NCBI RefSeq assembly: GCF_963675165.1
Contig: NC_087377.1
Location: 7,829,122-7,893,121 of the forward strand
DNA length: 64,000 nt
Reading direction: 5' to 3'
Source: Halichondria panicea
Taxonomy: Eukaryota > Porifera > Demospongiae > Suberitida > Halichondriidae
In this document: piece after piece, positions 1-11,243 of the stretch
Layout of the letters: the number at the start of each line of letters is the position of its first letter
Numbering within the stretch: the first letter of the stretch is position 1
The notes under the pieces: model-generated
What the model was told of the DNA's origin: nothing
Seen by the model: only the letters and a program-made list of their open reading frames with translations
Databases searched by the model: none
Translations under genes and position numbers: made by a program

Positions 1-780
1 TTAGTTAATGATCTTTACCCACAATAACAGCTTGGAACTTGCACTTGAATGTTCCTTCTCCTTGACAATGGTTCTGTGTTGGTTTTGTAGATCTTGCCTC
101 TATCTCATCTCATGGATTGGAGTGTGACACAGTGACATTGATCAGCTTGTCTCAAATCCCTGTATCAAAAGGACTTGTATGTTTGCCGTATAAACTCAGT
201 GCGACATCTTCACATAATTATAGGCCTACCATTGACTAGTTGATGTGAGTCTCTATAATTGGCAAGGTATATACGGGTGTAATACAGTGGAATCTCCATA
301 AAACAGATGCCATTAATTGCGGGACAGCCTTTTGGCCGCTTCATAGAGAGGTGGTTCTTGTTAGAGTTTCGATTGCCAACCACATGTATAATATTGAGTA
401 AATTCTGCTACAAATGTCTTTGAACTTTTCTAACTGTTTTTCTAGTTTATATTCATGTTCTGATTCTGGGAGGTTATTTGTTAAAGTTGCTCGTTATACA
501 GATTAGAGAGGTGGCCGCTCCTGAGAGGTTGCTTTTACATTGTAGTTTCAATCTCTAGACCTGAGCGCTTGGCCGTTTTATAGCGTGTGGTGCTCTTCAG
601 ATGTGTTCGTTATATTAATGAAGGTTCCAATGCATTTTGTTCTTTCATATACATGTAGTCATTATAGGCTTGGGTACGTGGCTGCGAGTATTAATAGCTG
701 GGTAGTATTTTCTGCAATACTGTATCGACTACAGAGTTCAATAACTATGATGGAACCATGAAAGACTGTATAATAAGCCA
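1..780. repeat. Receptor-exon repeat block, copy 1 (diverged)
   Basis: Shares ordered similarity with 1490-2400 and 5391-6590. All three begin with a TTAATGATCTTTACCCACA segment, then a TGTGACACAGT..TGATCAGCTTGTCTC segment, a CCGTATAAAC..CAGT segment, and a GGGT(G/A)CGTGGCTG segment. The piece near 118-160 reads open as an extracellular-type peptide, but no complete exon survives. A separate element seems to start near 297 (CAGTGGAATCTCC), resembling the ends of TA-inserting MITEs; its other end is unclear. Confidence 0.55.
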
Positions 781-1489
781 TTAATTGAGGTTTGATTCAC
801 TCACTGTACTGCAGAGGATAAACTTGCCGCAGGAAAGCTGCATAATACATTCAAACAATGCCCAAACAGCTTGATTTTAAATTTTGTTGTACTACATATC
901 TGCGACTCTGTGACAGGATACATGTACATGCATGCAGTCCCTTATTTTCCATTTCCCATGTGTAATTGAACTGTCTGTCTCCCCAGCAGTGTTGGACTAC
1001 ATTGATCTCTCCACCACCCTCACATTCTCTGCCAAGTGCTGGCACCTCGGGTGCCTGTGTGCAATTATCAACTATGGATGTACATAGGAGTCTAGATCTA
1101 CAGAAAGGTTGAGTGTAGAGCTGCATGGAGTCCACCCCAAGTCACTGTATAGCCACTCCCTCCATAACTCGTCACTCTAATGGACAATAATTATGATGAT
1201 GGTCAGTGATGGAGCTTCAATGTACACGTATTACATTATGTTGTAGTATATAATACGTTGCAGTATAGGCTTAACTATAATTATACTATAATAATTTTAT
1301 AGTCAGGGTGTCATACATGCAGGGGAAGGGGGATATCCCCCTCTGGCTCCAACCCCCCCCCCTAAAATTTGCATTCAGGTTACTATAGTTGTATGGCTGA
1401 GTTTCCATAGCTGGCAATGCTACAGGAAATTGTCAGTTACTTTTCAAAATCATGCCCAAAATCCTGGTAACACACTAAAAGTATAATTG
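781..1489. other. No supported gene
   Basis: No exon with believable coding character was found. The 94-codon minus-strand open frame here has no recognisable motif. A short GC-rich segment at 1318-1370 (GGGGAAGGGGGATATCCCCC) resembles the end of a hAT-type MITE seen elsewhere in the window; no partner end was found. Confidence 0.4.
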
Positions 1490-2400
1490 TTTTGTTAATG
1501 ATCTTTACCCACATGAATTAATTCTGTTTCTTCTCCTTAACAGCTAGTGGTCCGATGTTGTGTTTGTGGATCCTCTATCCGGATTGAAGTGTGACACAGT
1601 ATGTACTGACATTAATTGATCAGCTTGTCTCCAATTCCTGGATCAACATGCAGGTTGTTTTACTTGCCGTATAAACTCAGTAGATTATTACGTCTTCACA
1701 TGTATATCATTGACTACTTTATGCAGTACACCTCACATAGAACTGTCTGGACATGCTATGACATGCTATATCTCTCTAGACTCGTGCGCCATCACTGGTG
1801 CATGACGTACAAAGTGCTGGCTTAAGAGTCTAATGTATCTCTGGAGGGGACAATCATCATCCTCAATATCACCACCATGCATGCACTGATGACTCAGCAC
1901 TTGGTGAGTATCTTCATTATGGGTGCGTGGCTGTGAATATTACTTGCTAGGTAGTATTTCCTCCTACAATAGTCGTATTAATATCGTGTGGGCTTCGTGG
2001 AAAGCTTTGATTGCCATTGTGACTGACACAATATTGTAGAGAGACATTCACACTGAGGCTGACCAAACCCACTCGAGTACTTGTTGTCATGACCGGACTG
2101 GATCGAGATGGCAGTCAGTGTATTCAAAACACTGTCACCAGTACAGTGTTGTATGTCCATGCAGGTGGGGACAATAGCAACAGCATGTTCCTGTTTAACA
2201 TAAAATGTGAGTGGGACAACTCCACACTAGCTGGAGTTTGTATTTCAGTAAGTAACTTAATTAGAATGCACCTATGTATCTGTGTGCCAAATCGGAGTGC
2301 ACTTGTAAACACATTATCTTGCTTATAATAATTATTATAGGTTACTGTGTGTTGTACGAAAAATTTAATGCTGTCACATGATCTCTATAGCCTTGTGTAC
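1490..2400 (+). repeat. Receptor-exon repeat block, copy 2
   Basis: Best preserved of the three blocks. Relative to copies 1 and 3 it carries short insertions such as ATGTAC inside the TGTGACACAGT..TGACATT segment. It ends with a usable exon at 2040-2247, annotated separately. Copy 3 (5391-6590) continues to the matching GTTACTGTGTGTT segment seen here at 2341. Confidence 0.6.
2040..2247 (+). pseudogene. Orphan extracellular-domain exon, Calx-beta-like start
   Basis: Bounded by a possible acceptor (TATTGTAG) and a good donor (GTAAGT at 2248). In frame it starts ETFTLRLTKPTRVLVVM, which resembles the C-terminal strand of Calx-beta domains, then a stretch with three cysteines ending LAGVCIS. 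An upstream open piece (GCVAVNIT, near 1925) also looks Calx-beta-like but is separated by a non-open stretch. The homologous exon at 6085-6160 is truncated. No start, signal peptide or membrane segment can be linked, so this is a relic of a receptor or adhesion gene. The domain name is a resemblance judged by eye. Confidence 0.35.
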
Positions 2401-2518
2401 ATCTTGACCTGTTAAATGCTTAAGGTACAGTGGTTTGCAGAACAGTTGTCATACTCAGAGTAGCAGTAGGCGGTGACTCTCTAGTGTTGTGTGGTTTTGT
2501 GGTCTTTTCACTAGATCA

Positions 2519-2790
2519 TTATGCCTCGGTGCGCATGCATGCGCAAGCGAGTTATACGGTTGACTAAGTGTGTTTGTGTGTCTGTGTATATATGTGTGTG
2601 TGTGTGTGTAGACTGCTACAGCTGCTCAAGGATCAATGAAGTGCAAGTAAGAGTTTCTATAGGCTTCTAGTCATGTTTTCTTGGATTCTAATTTGTGGAT
2701 TTGCAAAATAATGCTTCGTTCTTAAATTATGCCTAGTTTTGCTTACTTGGAAAGCCATTGCAGCCTTTTCAGAAGAGCAGGTAGCTAAAA
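2519..2790 (+). repeat. Hairpin-headed dispersed repeat (S family)
   Basis: Starts with ATGCCTCGGTGCGCATGCGC and a GC-rich hairpin closing on GCGAG, followed by TATACGGT and a TG-rich run, then a conserved body (GCTGCTCAAGGATCAATGAA, TTTCTATAGGCTTCTAG, TTTGCAAAATAATGCTT). Related copies: 26240-26440, 32298-32540, 43042-43190 and 43314-43560. A variant headed CCTCGAGGCGTAGCCGCACG lies at 23496 and 39004. Confidence 0.6.
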
Positions 2791-3024
2791 TTGTTTACCG
2801 AGTGTTGCTACTCTACTTAGTAGTTAGCTCTGCACTAGAACGCTAGGTATTATAGCTGCAAGAGTGAGAAGATGAGAAGAGAGCTGCAAGGTTCTGCTGA
2901 TGGCAGCCATTAATTTTAGACTTAAACTTTTGGTATCGATCGTTTTTAACAACAATCATGGTCGATTATTACCCACTCCTTGAGTTTTCATGCAGCAAAT
3001 TGAAAAAAATTTCATCATGTCATC

Positions 3025-3322
3025 AGGGCCGTAGATAGCTTAGGTTTGCAGGGGTGGCAAAATAACAGCTGAAAATTTTTACTAGGTCAACTGTTATTTC
3101 ATATCCTCTGAGTATGGCAACTTCCAACTTGCTGTGGAACCAACTTAGAGCAACTAAAACAGGGTAGCTTGAACTAGGAAGGTTCCCAGAGGCGCAGTGG
3201 AGCTCAGAATTTTCCCTAAAAGCTTCAGCCTGCCCACATCTTATTGGGCATGTGCAGATCAATAATTTAGCAGATCTGAGAATGCCAGGGGGGGCAACTG
3301 CCCCGCTGTCTACAGCCCTGAT
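3025..3322. mobile_element. Small hAT-like MITE
   Basis: The left end CAGGGCCGTAGATAGC pairs with the right end GCTGTCTACAGCCCTG. Subterminal GGGGTGGCAA and GGGGGGCAACTGCCCC are typical of hAT-derived MITEs. No coding sequence. Nested in the TA-flanked element at 2428-4243. Target duplication not clear. Confidence 0.55.
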
Positions 3323-4345
3323 TATTGTGTATAAAATTAAGCTGTTCACGCTCAATGTACCTTACTTAAATTAACTTTTAGTTTAACACCTTATGTTATG
3401 TAATAATTTACTACTACTTTAACCATGATTTGATGTTGATGTTGATATCATACTCATTGTTAAAATGCTCCACTTCCTCCCTTTGTTGTTGTGTGAGCCT
3501 CTGGGGCCCCCTCCACGTATTTAAGGTTTTGTTTAACTTTTTTGCCTCACTTCATTTAACTTCGATTTACCCTCACTGTACCCTGTATTATCAGTTGATG
3601 TTTTTCTTCTCAATCTAAGAATTTGGTTAAGCTACACTGTGAATTCAATTTGTCTGTAACTAGTTGTTGTTTGCCTATAGCTATAGGAGCCTGTCTCTAG
3701 CTAATTTGTCTAGCCTGTCTAGAATCCCTCTACACCAAGATAAGAGCTCAACATAAGCTATTAGTAGCTTTATGTTATGTAGCTTTGGCATATCCATGCA
3801 CCGAGGCATCAGCACCTGCGGTGCTTTCATTTACTCATGAGTCATGAATCATGAATGTGACTGCAAAGAGTTTCTTCCATCAACTGCATGCGTTGAGCTG
3901 TACCACCTTTAATTAATCTTCTGAATATGGTGTGTATATAGCTTCCCACAAGAAAAGTACTGAAGAGTAGTTCAAATTTAATGAACGCTGTGTGTTTGAA
4001 TTTTAACTACTCTCTTCAGTGCTGCTCCTGCTAACATGCCTGCACCATAATTATTCAGAGGAATTATTAAAAGTGATGGTCAGTACAGCTCTTGACAGCA
4101 ACTTTGAAGAGGACTCATTCCATGAATTGATTTTTAATCATGAGTAAAAGGTCTAGTGAACCACAAAACCACAAAACACTCGAGAGTCACCGACTCACCG
4201 CCTACTGCTACTCTGAGTATGACAACTGTTCTGCAAACCACTGTAACTGCCAAGGTTCTATAGTGATTTCCTAATCAAATTACCCTATTATAATTATGTC
4301 TGCATGTAAAAACACGCAGATTCTCAACCCATCGGTATTTCCGAG

Positions 4346-4735
4346 GGTGTGTGGTTTGGACAGAGTGCGATCAATAGGAGGACACTGCGACAGTTTGCTA
4401 TTACTGTGGATGCATACTGTCTCAACCAGATAGTCCCAGTGTTCGAGGACAGGCCAATCAGAAATGGTGCGTCATTATTAACAGTAACGCAGCAGGATAC
4501 TGCATGTATAGTGCAAAGTAGTATAATAATTCAGTATTTTCCATTTTGTCTGTTCTGAGACTCTCCAACGTATATACAGATAATACTCAGTGCAGTCAGC
4601 ACTTCACTAACCAACAATACGAGTTTGACCCCGCCTCTGGAAATGTGACTGTGGAGTGGGAGGGAACTGGACCCGACGCAACTGTTCAAGTCAGCCAGTT
4701 CATGTGCATATTACCCAATACGGGCATATTTTCCT
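4346..4735 (+). pseudogene. Two orphan extracellular exons upstream of receptor A
   Basis: Exon 1 (4346-4465) lies between CCGAG and GTGCGT and encodes a peptide starting GVWFGQSAINRRTLRQF. Exon 2 (4580-4735), between ATACAG and GTAAGT, starts and ends in phase 1 and encodes a cysteine-containing module with SGNVTVEWEGTGPDATVQV. The phase-1 ends match the module exons of receptors A and B, so they may belong to a related extracellular gene. No signal peptide or membrane exon can be joined, and I do not recognise the domain. Confidence 0.35.
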
Positions 4736-4768
4736 GTAAGTACCAGAAAAAGAATGCTGCGTAAAAGT

Positions 4769-4964
4769 ATACCGTATAGCGGGTAATTATTTTCGTATTG
4801 CATGGTGAGCATTTTGTATTATCGTATTGTAGACATCATCCGAAATTGATCTACCTACCGCAATAGGTTCTCTTATAATTTATATGTTGAGCCGTACGAA
4901 TGCAAAATATTTAATTGAGTACGAAAATGTTCACCAACAACTCGCGCTATACAGTATAATTATG
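4769..4964. mobile_element. MITE with TACCGTATAGCG ends
   Basis: Left ATACCGTATAGCGGGTAATT pairs imperfectly with right CTCGCGCTATACAGTATAA. Same end type as 9370-9570 and 19529-19770, with TTTTCGT/ACGAAAA motifs inside. No coding sequence. Confidence 0.55.
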
Positions 4965-5390
4965 CAGCCATTATGTATAGCACATAAAATAACGGTGATC
5001 TCAATCACCACGTTGTTTCATATTTTCACCCAATACAGGTATTAGTCCCCTTGTTATCACCGGTTTGTCCCCTGGAAACCACACCCTTTCGTCGCATCAG
5101 TGGGAATCAGTGGATATACAAGGATGGTCCCTACGAGCTTACTCATAACCATCAGAACAAACTTCATAAATGTTTATGCTGACATGTAATTATATAATTA
5201 TTCATAGCATAATAATACTGTTATAGCTGTCGATAATTTAAGGACAAGTAGATATCATCACGTCCATCAAAAAACATTGTATATAGCTAAGTGAACATTA
5301 GCTATAATTTTATAAGTGAATAACCATTTTTTGTGTCAAATTGACTGTATGTTTGCCATTATTTGTGTAAGCATAATTATAGCTGAGTTT
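4965..5390. other. No gene seen
   Basis: Low-complexity AT-rich DNA with many ATAATTAT-type palindromes. The string ATATTTTCACCCAATACAGG at about 5020 recurs at about 5551, so a local duplication spans this stretch. No supported exon. Confidence 0.4.
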
Positions 5391-6600
5391 TGTTAATGAT
5401 CTTTACCCACAAACTCGGCTATAATTATGACAATGGTCATAATTATAGCAGGTCTCTAGACTAGACTCTTCTACTATATGATTGCAGCAGCACAAGGCTA
5501 GCTATTAGTGACTATAGCCAATGATGTTGTGTTTGTGGATCCTCTAGTATCATATTTTCACCCAATACAGGTATTAGTCCCCTTGGATTAGAGTGTGACA
5601 CAGTATGTACTGACATTAATTGATCAGCTTGTCTCCAATGCCTGCATGGATCAACAGGTCAATCTACTAGCCGTATAAACCGTCAGTATTACGTCTATTG
5701 ACTGCTTTATGCATGCAGTACACATCACATAGAACTGTCTGGACATGCTGTGAGTGTGATACGCTAGATCTCTCTAGACTCGTGCGCCATCACTGGTGCA
5801 TGACGTACAAAAAGTGCTGGCTTGAGAGTCTAAGGTATCTCTGGAGGGGACAATCATCATTCAATATACATGTGTATATCACCATCATGCACTGATGACT
5901 CAGCACTTGGTGAGCTCGAGTATCTTCATAATAATTATAATTATTGGCTTGGGTGCGTGGCTGTGAATATTACTTGCTGGGTAGTATATTTCCTCCTGCA
6001 ATACTCTATTAATATTGGGTGGGCTTTGTGGAAACCTTTGATGTGGCCATTGTGACTGACACAATAATTATTATAGAGAGACACTCACACTGAGGCTTAC
6101 CAAACAGCACTTGTTGTCGTGACCAGAACACTCCACACTATAGCTGGAGTTTGTATTTAGTTAATTAGAACACATGCACCTACCTTAAGGTGACACATTT
6201 TCGCGTGTATTAATTTCTGCTATTTCTGCGAGAGAGTAAAATCGCAAAAATTAGTACTCGCAAATAATTGGCCGCCCTCTTGTTTAATGTATCCAGATTG
6301 ACATTTCGCAAAAAATATACCAGCAAAATGTACAAAACTATAAAAACGCAAACAAATCTACAGTAGTACCTGTGAAAATATGTCACCTTAAGGTACGTAT
6401 GTTAGATAAGTGTTTGAATCTAATCTGTGTGCCAAGGATGAGCTCATCGAGTGCTAAAAGTTAAAACACATGATCTTGTTATTTTAGGTTACTGTGTGTT
6501 CTACGAAAAATTTAATGGTGTCACATGATCTCTATATAGTCTTGTGCACAGCTTGACCTGTTAAAATATGCTTGAGGTACAGGACATTGTATAAACATTG
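5391..6600. repeat. Receptor-exon repeat block, copy 3
   Basis: Third copy of the block at 1-780 and 1490-2400. The equivalent of the 2040-2247 exon is shortened: the part between the CTTGTTGTCGTGACC and CTCCACACTA.AGCTGGAG motifs is missing, and GTATTTAG replaces the donor. A MITE (6181-6395) is inserted. This copy lies just upstream of receptor A. Confidence 0.6.
6181..6395. mobile_element. MITE with TACCTTAAGGTGACA ends
   Basis: The left end TACCTTAAGGTGACACATTT pairs with the right end AAATATGTCACCTTAAGGTA, with further TTTTCGC/GCGAAA pairing inside. About 215 bp, no coding sequence, inserted in repeat block copy 3. Confidence 0.75.
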
Positions 6601-6759
6601 CATCAGTTTAATAAAGTGAGTCATGAATAATTGACATGTGTATGATAACAGTAGATCTACATACTGAGTATAGACTAGACTCTTCTACTAGACTATATGA
6701 TTGCAGCAGCACAAGGCTAGGCTAGAAATAGTGACTATAGCCAACAACTCCAACTTCTC

Positions 6760-9757
6760 ATGAAAAACATGAACATACTCCGAAAGCAAGTCACTGTAAG
6801 CTGCCCATTGACAGTCTCTTGATGTATGATCCAACATATCCACATATACAGGTCCTGTTTGTAGTCATTATTGTTCATATTGGCTCAGAACAAAGGGGTG
6901 AGTATATCTCTAGGTGTATAACAACTCGATCTTAATAATTATGGCCCGCTAGATGTAGGACCTAAAAATCTGTCATAATAAATCGTAATAATTATATTAT
7001 AATAGGATGCATGGGTGTTTTATGAGGGCTACTGTCTTTCTTCTAATCACAACGCCACTCTAATAGAAGCGCCAAGTCAACAAAATAGTTTTCCAACTGA
7101 GCACCGACAACTTGTGGGTTTTACCTATCATTTGCTGGTTTTGAGGCTTTAATTTATATAATAATAATTATGTACAACTGCATGATAACCTCGTGCCTCG
7201 TAGAAATAGCTAATAGTTCTATTGCTAAACGCCAAACTGAAATTATAGTTTTTTCTTGTGCGCCACTGATTATAATTTTTTAAAAGACAGACGGTAGCTA
7301 TAATATAGCTAGGATGTAGAATGTCAGTAAATGATCATGGTGGTAGATCCGTTATTAATTTGGATAGTTTTCTTATACACAGTTCAGGCCTCTGCAGGGA
7401 CTGGTGCTGCCAGTAGAGAGAACCACTCGATTGGGTTGTATACCAGAGGGCAGGACTGTCAGCTAGGAATGCACTGTCGATGATGATGATGGTGAACGCT
7501 CAACAATATGGCGAGGGAGTGCATTCAACTGTCCCAGCAGTTCATCTGTGATCAACTTAGCTCATTCTCTATATGAACCTAATGGAGTACGTGGTTCTTG
7601 CGGCGACTTGTCTGGCATGAGTGTTGGGGTTAGTGGAAATAACTTTACCTCTATACTGACTCTAATAGCAACTATTGGGCTGAATGGAATGACTATTGAA
7701 TGTACTCGGAGTGGTACAGTTATCTTTGGAAATGATACCTTAAGAAGTGGAGGTAATTAGTCCAGTAATTGTCAACCACGAGAATGATTTCACATTATTT
7801 TATCCCCATGCAGCCCGTCTCTCTCCCCCTCAACGCGCCATGGTGGACATCACTTCTACTTCATCCCTCACTGTTAGTTGGACCCCACCCTCTGATACCA
7901 GCAACCTGGAGGGATACCTGTTCACAGTGACTGGAGAGAATTGTGGGTGTGAGAGTATGAATATCAGTTCTGACACTACCAGTGTGAGCTGTTCTGGTTG
8001 GATGGTTAATAATCAGACATGTTCCTTTGAGGTGAGGACCGTCTCTCAAGACTGTGGGTTCACCAGTGCCCCTGTGAATGAATATGTCGTACTGATGGGT
8101 AAGTAGCCTAATTTTTAGCATGCTTCTGTAAATACATGTATGCTGTAATTTGTGTAGTACCACCTGCACCAACACAACTACGGGTGGTGTTTAGTGCATA
8201 TAAAATCGAGGTGGAATTCATGCAAGCAGTAAGTAAAGTTGAAGAAATATGTAGTAATCTCAAATTATTTGTTCCAACAGATTCTATCTCCTCTTGGTTC
8301 CAACCTTGACTCTACTATATCCTACACAGTGATGGTGGTTGGAACTAACTTCTCAATAAACTTCACTGGAGTGATTTGTGATAACAACAGATGTAATCTC
8401 ACAATCCCTAATTCTCAACTCTCTACTTATAATGTCAGTTACATGTACATTGTCAGCGTGGTGGCCTCTAACATATTTGGCTTTGGACCTTCTGCAGTTT
8501 ATGTTGGTAGGTTAAAATAATAGGCTGAAAGTAATCCTATCCTTGCAATAACTGTTGTGTTCCTTGCCCCATGCACAGAATGCAACCCAGAAGACCTTGG
8601 TAACTCCACTTTTCTGAATGGACTTGGAAAGGTCAATGTATCAAACGGACTAATTCACTACAGTGGCGTGTCTCCTGACTCTATTGCAATGTTACGATGC
8701 AATGATGGGTACAGAGCAAACTCCTTCCTCAACAGGACGTGCATGTTTGATGGACAATGGAGTGAGGGGGCATTGGAGTGTGTTAGAGTGGATGGAAAAA
8801 CTGTTTCGCCTCGTAAGTTAGAATTGTCTTTCTTGTTACACTTGATCAAATTCGTTGTTCAATATCGATATCTACTTCTTTCCCAATCCCTTTCGATGTT
8901 AATGCGTTGTGGAGTTACATTGACTGTTATTGTAGATGGTTATTATTATGCGTTCTAAGTAGATGTAAGTTGAGAAGCCCTCATCTTTGAAACCAGTATG
9001 GACAAAACCATACTTTTTTCTCAGGTATCACACCTGCCTGTCCTCTATACTGTGCTGTTTTGGTTGGTGTTTTTGTGTCTGTAACCGTGGTCGTGTTGAT
9101 AATCGTTTGTATTGCGATTGCACTCTACATTCTGAAGAAGTATGGAAGAGAACGCTTCGCTTCAATCAACATGTCTGAAAAGGTTCAATATCGAGCCAAT
9201 CTAGAGTAAGTTTTAATCCAGTAAAAATGATCGAGTTTCTTCATCGATTATTGATTCTATACTTAGGAGTCCAAACACAAATGAATCATCACTGTCCCTA
9301 GTCGATACGCAGCCATCAAAAGCCAAGATAAATGTCAACAGGTGAGTATTGCATGCATGTACTCTACACATATAGCGGGTAATTTTCGTGAAAAAATTCG
9401 TTCAACTCGTAAAACGGTGGTTTTCATGAGTAAAAATTTCATTTAGTCTCGTTGCCTGCCTGCATTCCTACGTTCCGCTAAGCCACGCCTACGTTAAAAT
9501 TTCGTGGAGGTCAGCTTGCCTACGAAAATAACGAATATTTTACCCCACGAAAATTACCCGCTATACGGTAATCAACTGTAGATTATCTGATATCATGTGT
9601 TGTCTACAGGAGCGAGCCATCCCAATCAGCTCAGGTGGATACGTATGCAAACCCTGAAGACTTCATTAAAACACCACCACACATGCATCCACAAAAGAAC
9701 GAGGAAGCGGAGGATCTGAAATCCCTTAATGTAGAGATCACTAATGATGAAGTGTCG
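6760..9757 (+). pseudogene. Receptor copy A: Ig-like/FN3/FN3/Sushi/TM protein, broken
   Basis: Paralogue of receptor B with the same exon plan: 6760-6795 (ATG, MKNMNILRK), 6852-6897 (rest of signal peptide, VLFVVIIVHIG), 7385-7752 (Ig-like), 7814-8098 (FN3), 8158-8228 plus 8281-8506 (second FN3), 8579-8812 (Sushi, four Cys), 9025-9205 (membrane exon, AVLVGVFVSVTVVVLIIV), 9267-9341 and 9610-9757 (cytoplasmic, with VDTYANPEDF). Splice phases match copy B. The Ig-like exon has one extra base near 7425 relative to B and a TAG where B has TAT, so its first half cannot be translated in frame; the second half (from about 7548) is open. The two terminal exons that in B carry the paired tyrosines are not found downstream. 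Otherwise splice sites look usable, so decay may be recent or an assembly base error may contribute. Confidence 0.8.
9370..9570. mobile_element. MITE in receptor A intron, TACCGTATAGCG family
   Basis: TATAGCGGGTAATTTTCGTG at the left pairs with CACGAAAATTACCCGCTATA at the right. It lies wholly in the intron 9342-9609; receptor B's equivalent intron (35818-35877) is only 60 bp and lacks it. Confidence 0.75.
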
Positions 9758-10840
9758 GTGAGCCACAATGTATGTTTTGTTCATGCATAATTATGTCTGT
9801 AACTTTGGGTGTCGTTATTGTTGTGGTTTAAAGATGGCTTGTTTTAACTATTATGCTGTATAGGTGTATATAGTCTTTTTGTCTATAGCTATAATTGCAA
9901 ACATACGTACATGTACATGTACGTGTAGCAGCATTATTGTCGACACTGATAGCTGTATAATTATTAAGTACATGGGAACACAGAGCAGCTTGTCACTGTA
10001 GTGTAGTGTTGGCATTTAGCTTTGTATACAGTATAGACATGCATGCATTAATGTTGACATTATTAAAAGCTCAGGGAAATTGGGTCATTAATTGGAACTA
10101 CAACATTACTGATTTCGTGTATAAGCTTATAATTGTCTGTGTACAAATTATTGTGATTATCTGTACCTCTGTTTCCCTGTATGATAGCGAATCTATCCAT
10201 TGTTTGCTGTTGTGTCATTGTTAATTCACTTTCCTACGAATCACTGCCGAGTTTCACAACTACTATAAAGGATGTCGAGTGTCTATATAAAAAACAAAGA
10301 TTTGACTTGTGACGGAATGCCAATTTATGTATGACTGCAATTATGGTGATCCGTTAGTGTTGTACTGCTATAATAGCTATAGTGCATTGTACATTAATCA
10401 CATAATTATAATAATAATTATGCACACATGCTTTATGTACAGTGTGCTCAGTACGAGAACATTGAAGTAGCCAGACCTGTTGAAGTAACCTCTCAAAACA
10501 AGTGTACTCTGAAGTTTTTGATGCCTTGCCAAAAGGAAAGTCCAAAATAATTGTGAAGTAAGCCAAATAAACATAAAATCATTTACTCTCAGTTGACAGC
10601 TTGCGTAACTAAAGCTCCGTTTGATCACACATGTAGTGTAAATTATTATTGAATTTCATTGATTTGTTATTTCATTGATTGTTAATTATCATTAAAAATG
10701 TTCTTTCATGTTTCCATCATTTACCTGCCACGTATACTCACTGATAGACCAACTTTAATTGGTGCCAGAACTTCTGTTCAAGTATAATTAATTTTGGGTG
10801 TTGTTGACTTAACTATAGTAGTATAATTATACTTATTACC

Positions 10841-11243
10841 CAAGGCGCGTGAGCGGCCACGGGTATAGTAGTAAGTTTGTTTGTTTGTCTGTCTGTTCGT
10901 AATAATTATGTGAGTCTACTCACCTGGATGCCACAGCATTGCGTTTACAGCATGGATGCCTCCACACATGCAACCAGTTAAAAGTGGCAGATTTCAATGT
11001 TAAAGCGTCGTTGTCGTATAAAGCGAGCAAAAGCTAAGAATTAAGCTAAGAAGCTTAAACTTTCACGTTGCCTAGCTCTACACGCATCCTTTATTCGAGG
11101 TAGATCTACATATTTGCAGCTGAAGTGATCCTTTACCGCGGTCTCTATTAAAAGTACGTTGGTGCTTCTTTAATACTCCTTTGGTTTTTATAGATCTAGA
11201 TGTCAGATCATGTCAACAGCCGAGGGTTAGCACTTTAGTGCTC
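10841..11243 (-). mobile_element. Hairpin-ended repeat, copy in the receptor A flank
   Basis: Shown in the orientation of the other copies it is on the minus strand. One end is the GC-rich hairpin TTACCCAAGGCGCGTGAGCG..CACGGGT; the other is GCACTTTAGTGCTCTA. The interior contains the conserved TGTAAACGCAATGCTGTGG..CCAGGTGAG unit. The second copy of the duplication holds the same insertion at 39710-40120, so it predates the duplication. Confidence 0.7.

Larger units (their letters stand above)
2428..4243. mobile_element. TA-flanked inverted-repeat element (mariner-like ends), long copy
   Basis: The terminal inverted repeat starts CAGTGGTTTGCAGAACAG and runs about 85 bp at both ends (2428-2515 and about 4150-4243), flanked by TA on each side. 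The same ends bound 20372-21060, also with TA duplications. No transposase is visible. The interior contains a dispersed hairpin-headed repeat (2519-2790) and a smaller hAT-like element (3025-3322), so this copy is a nest. Confidence 0.75.
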
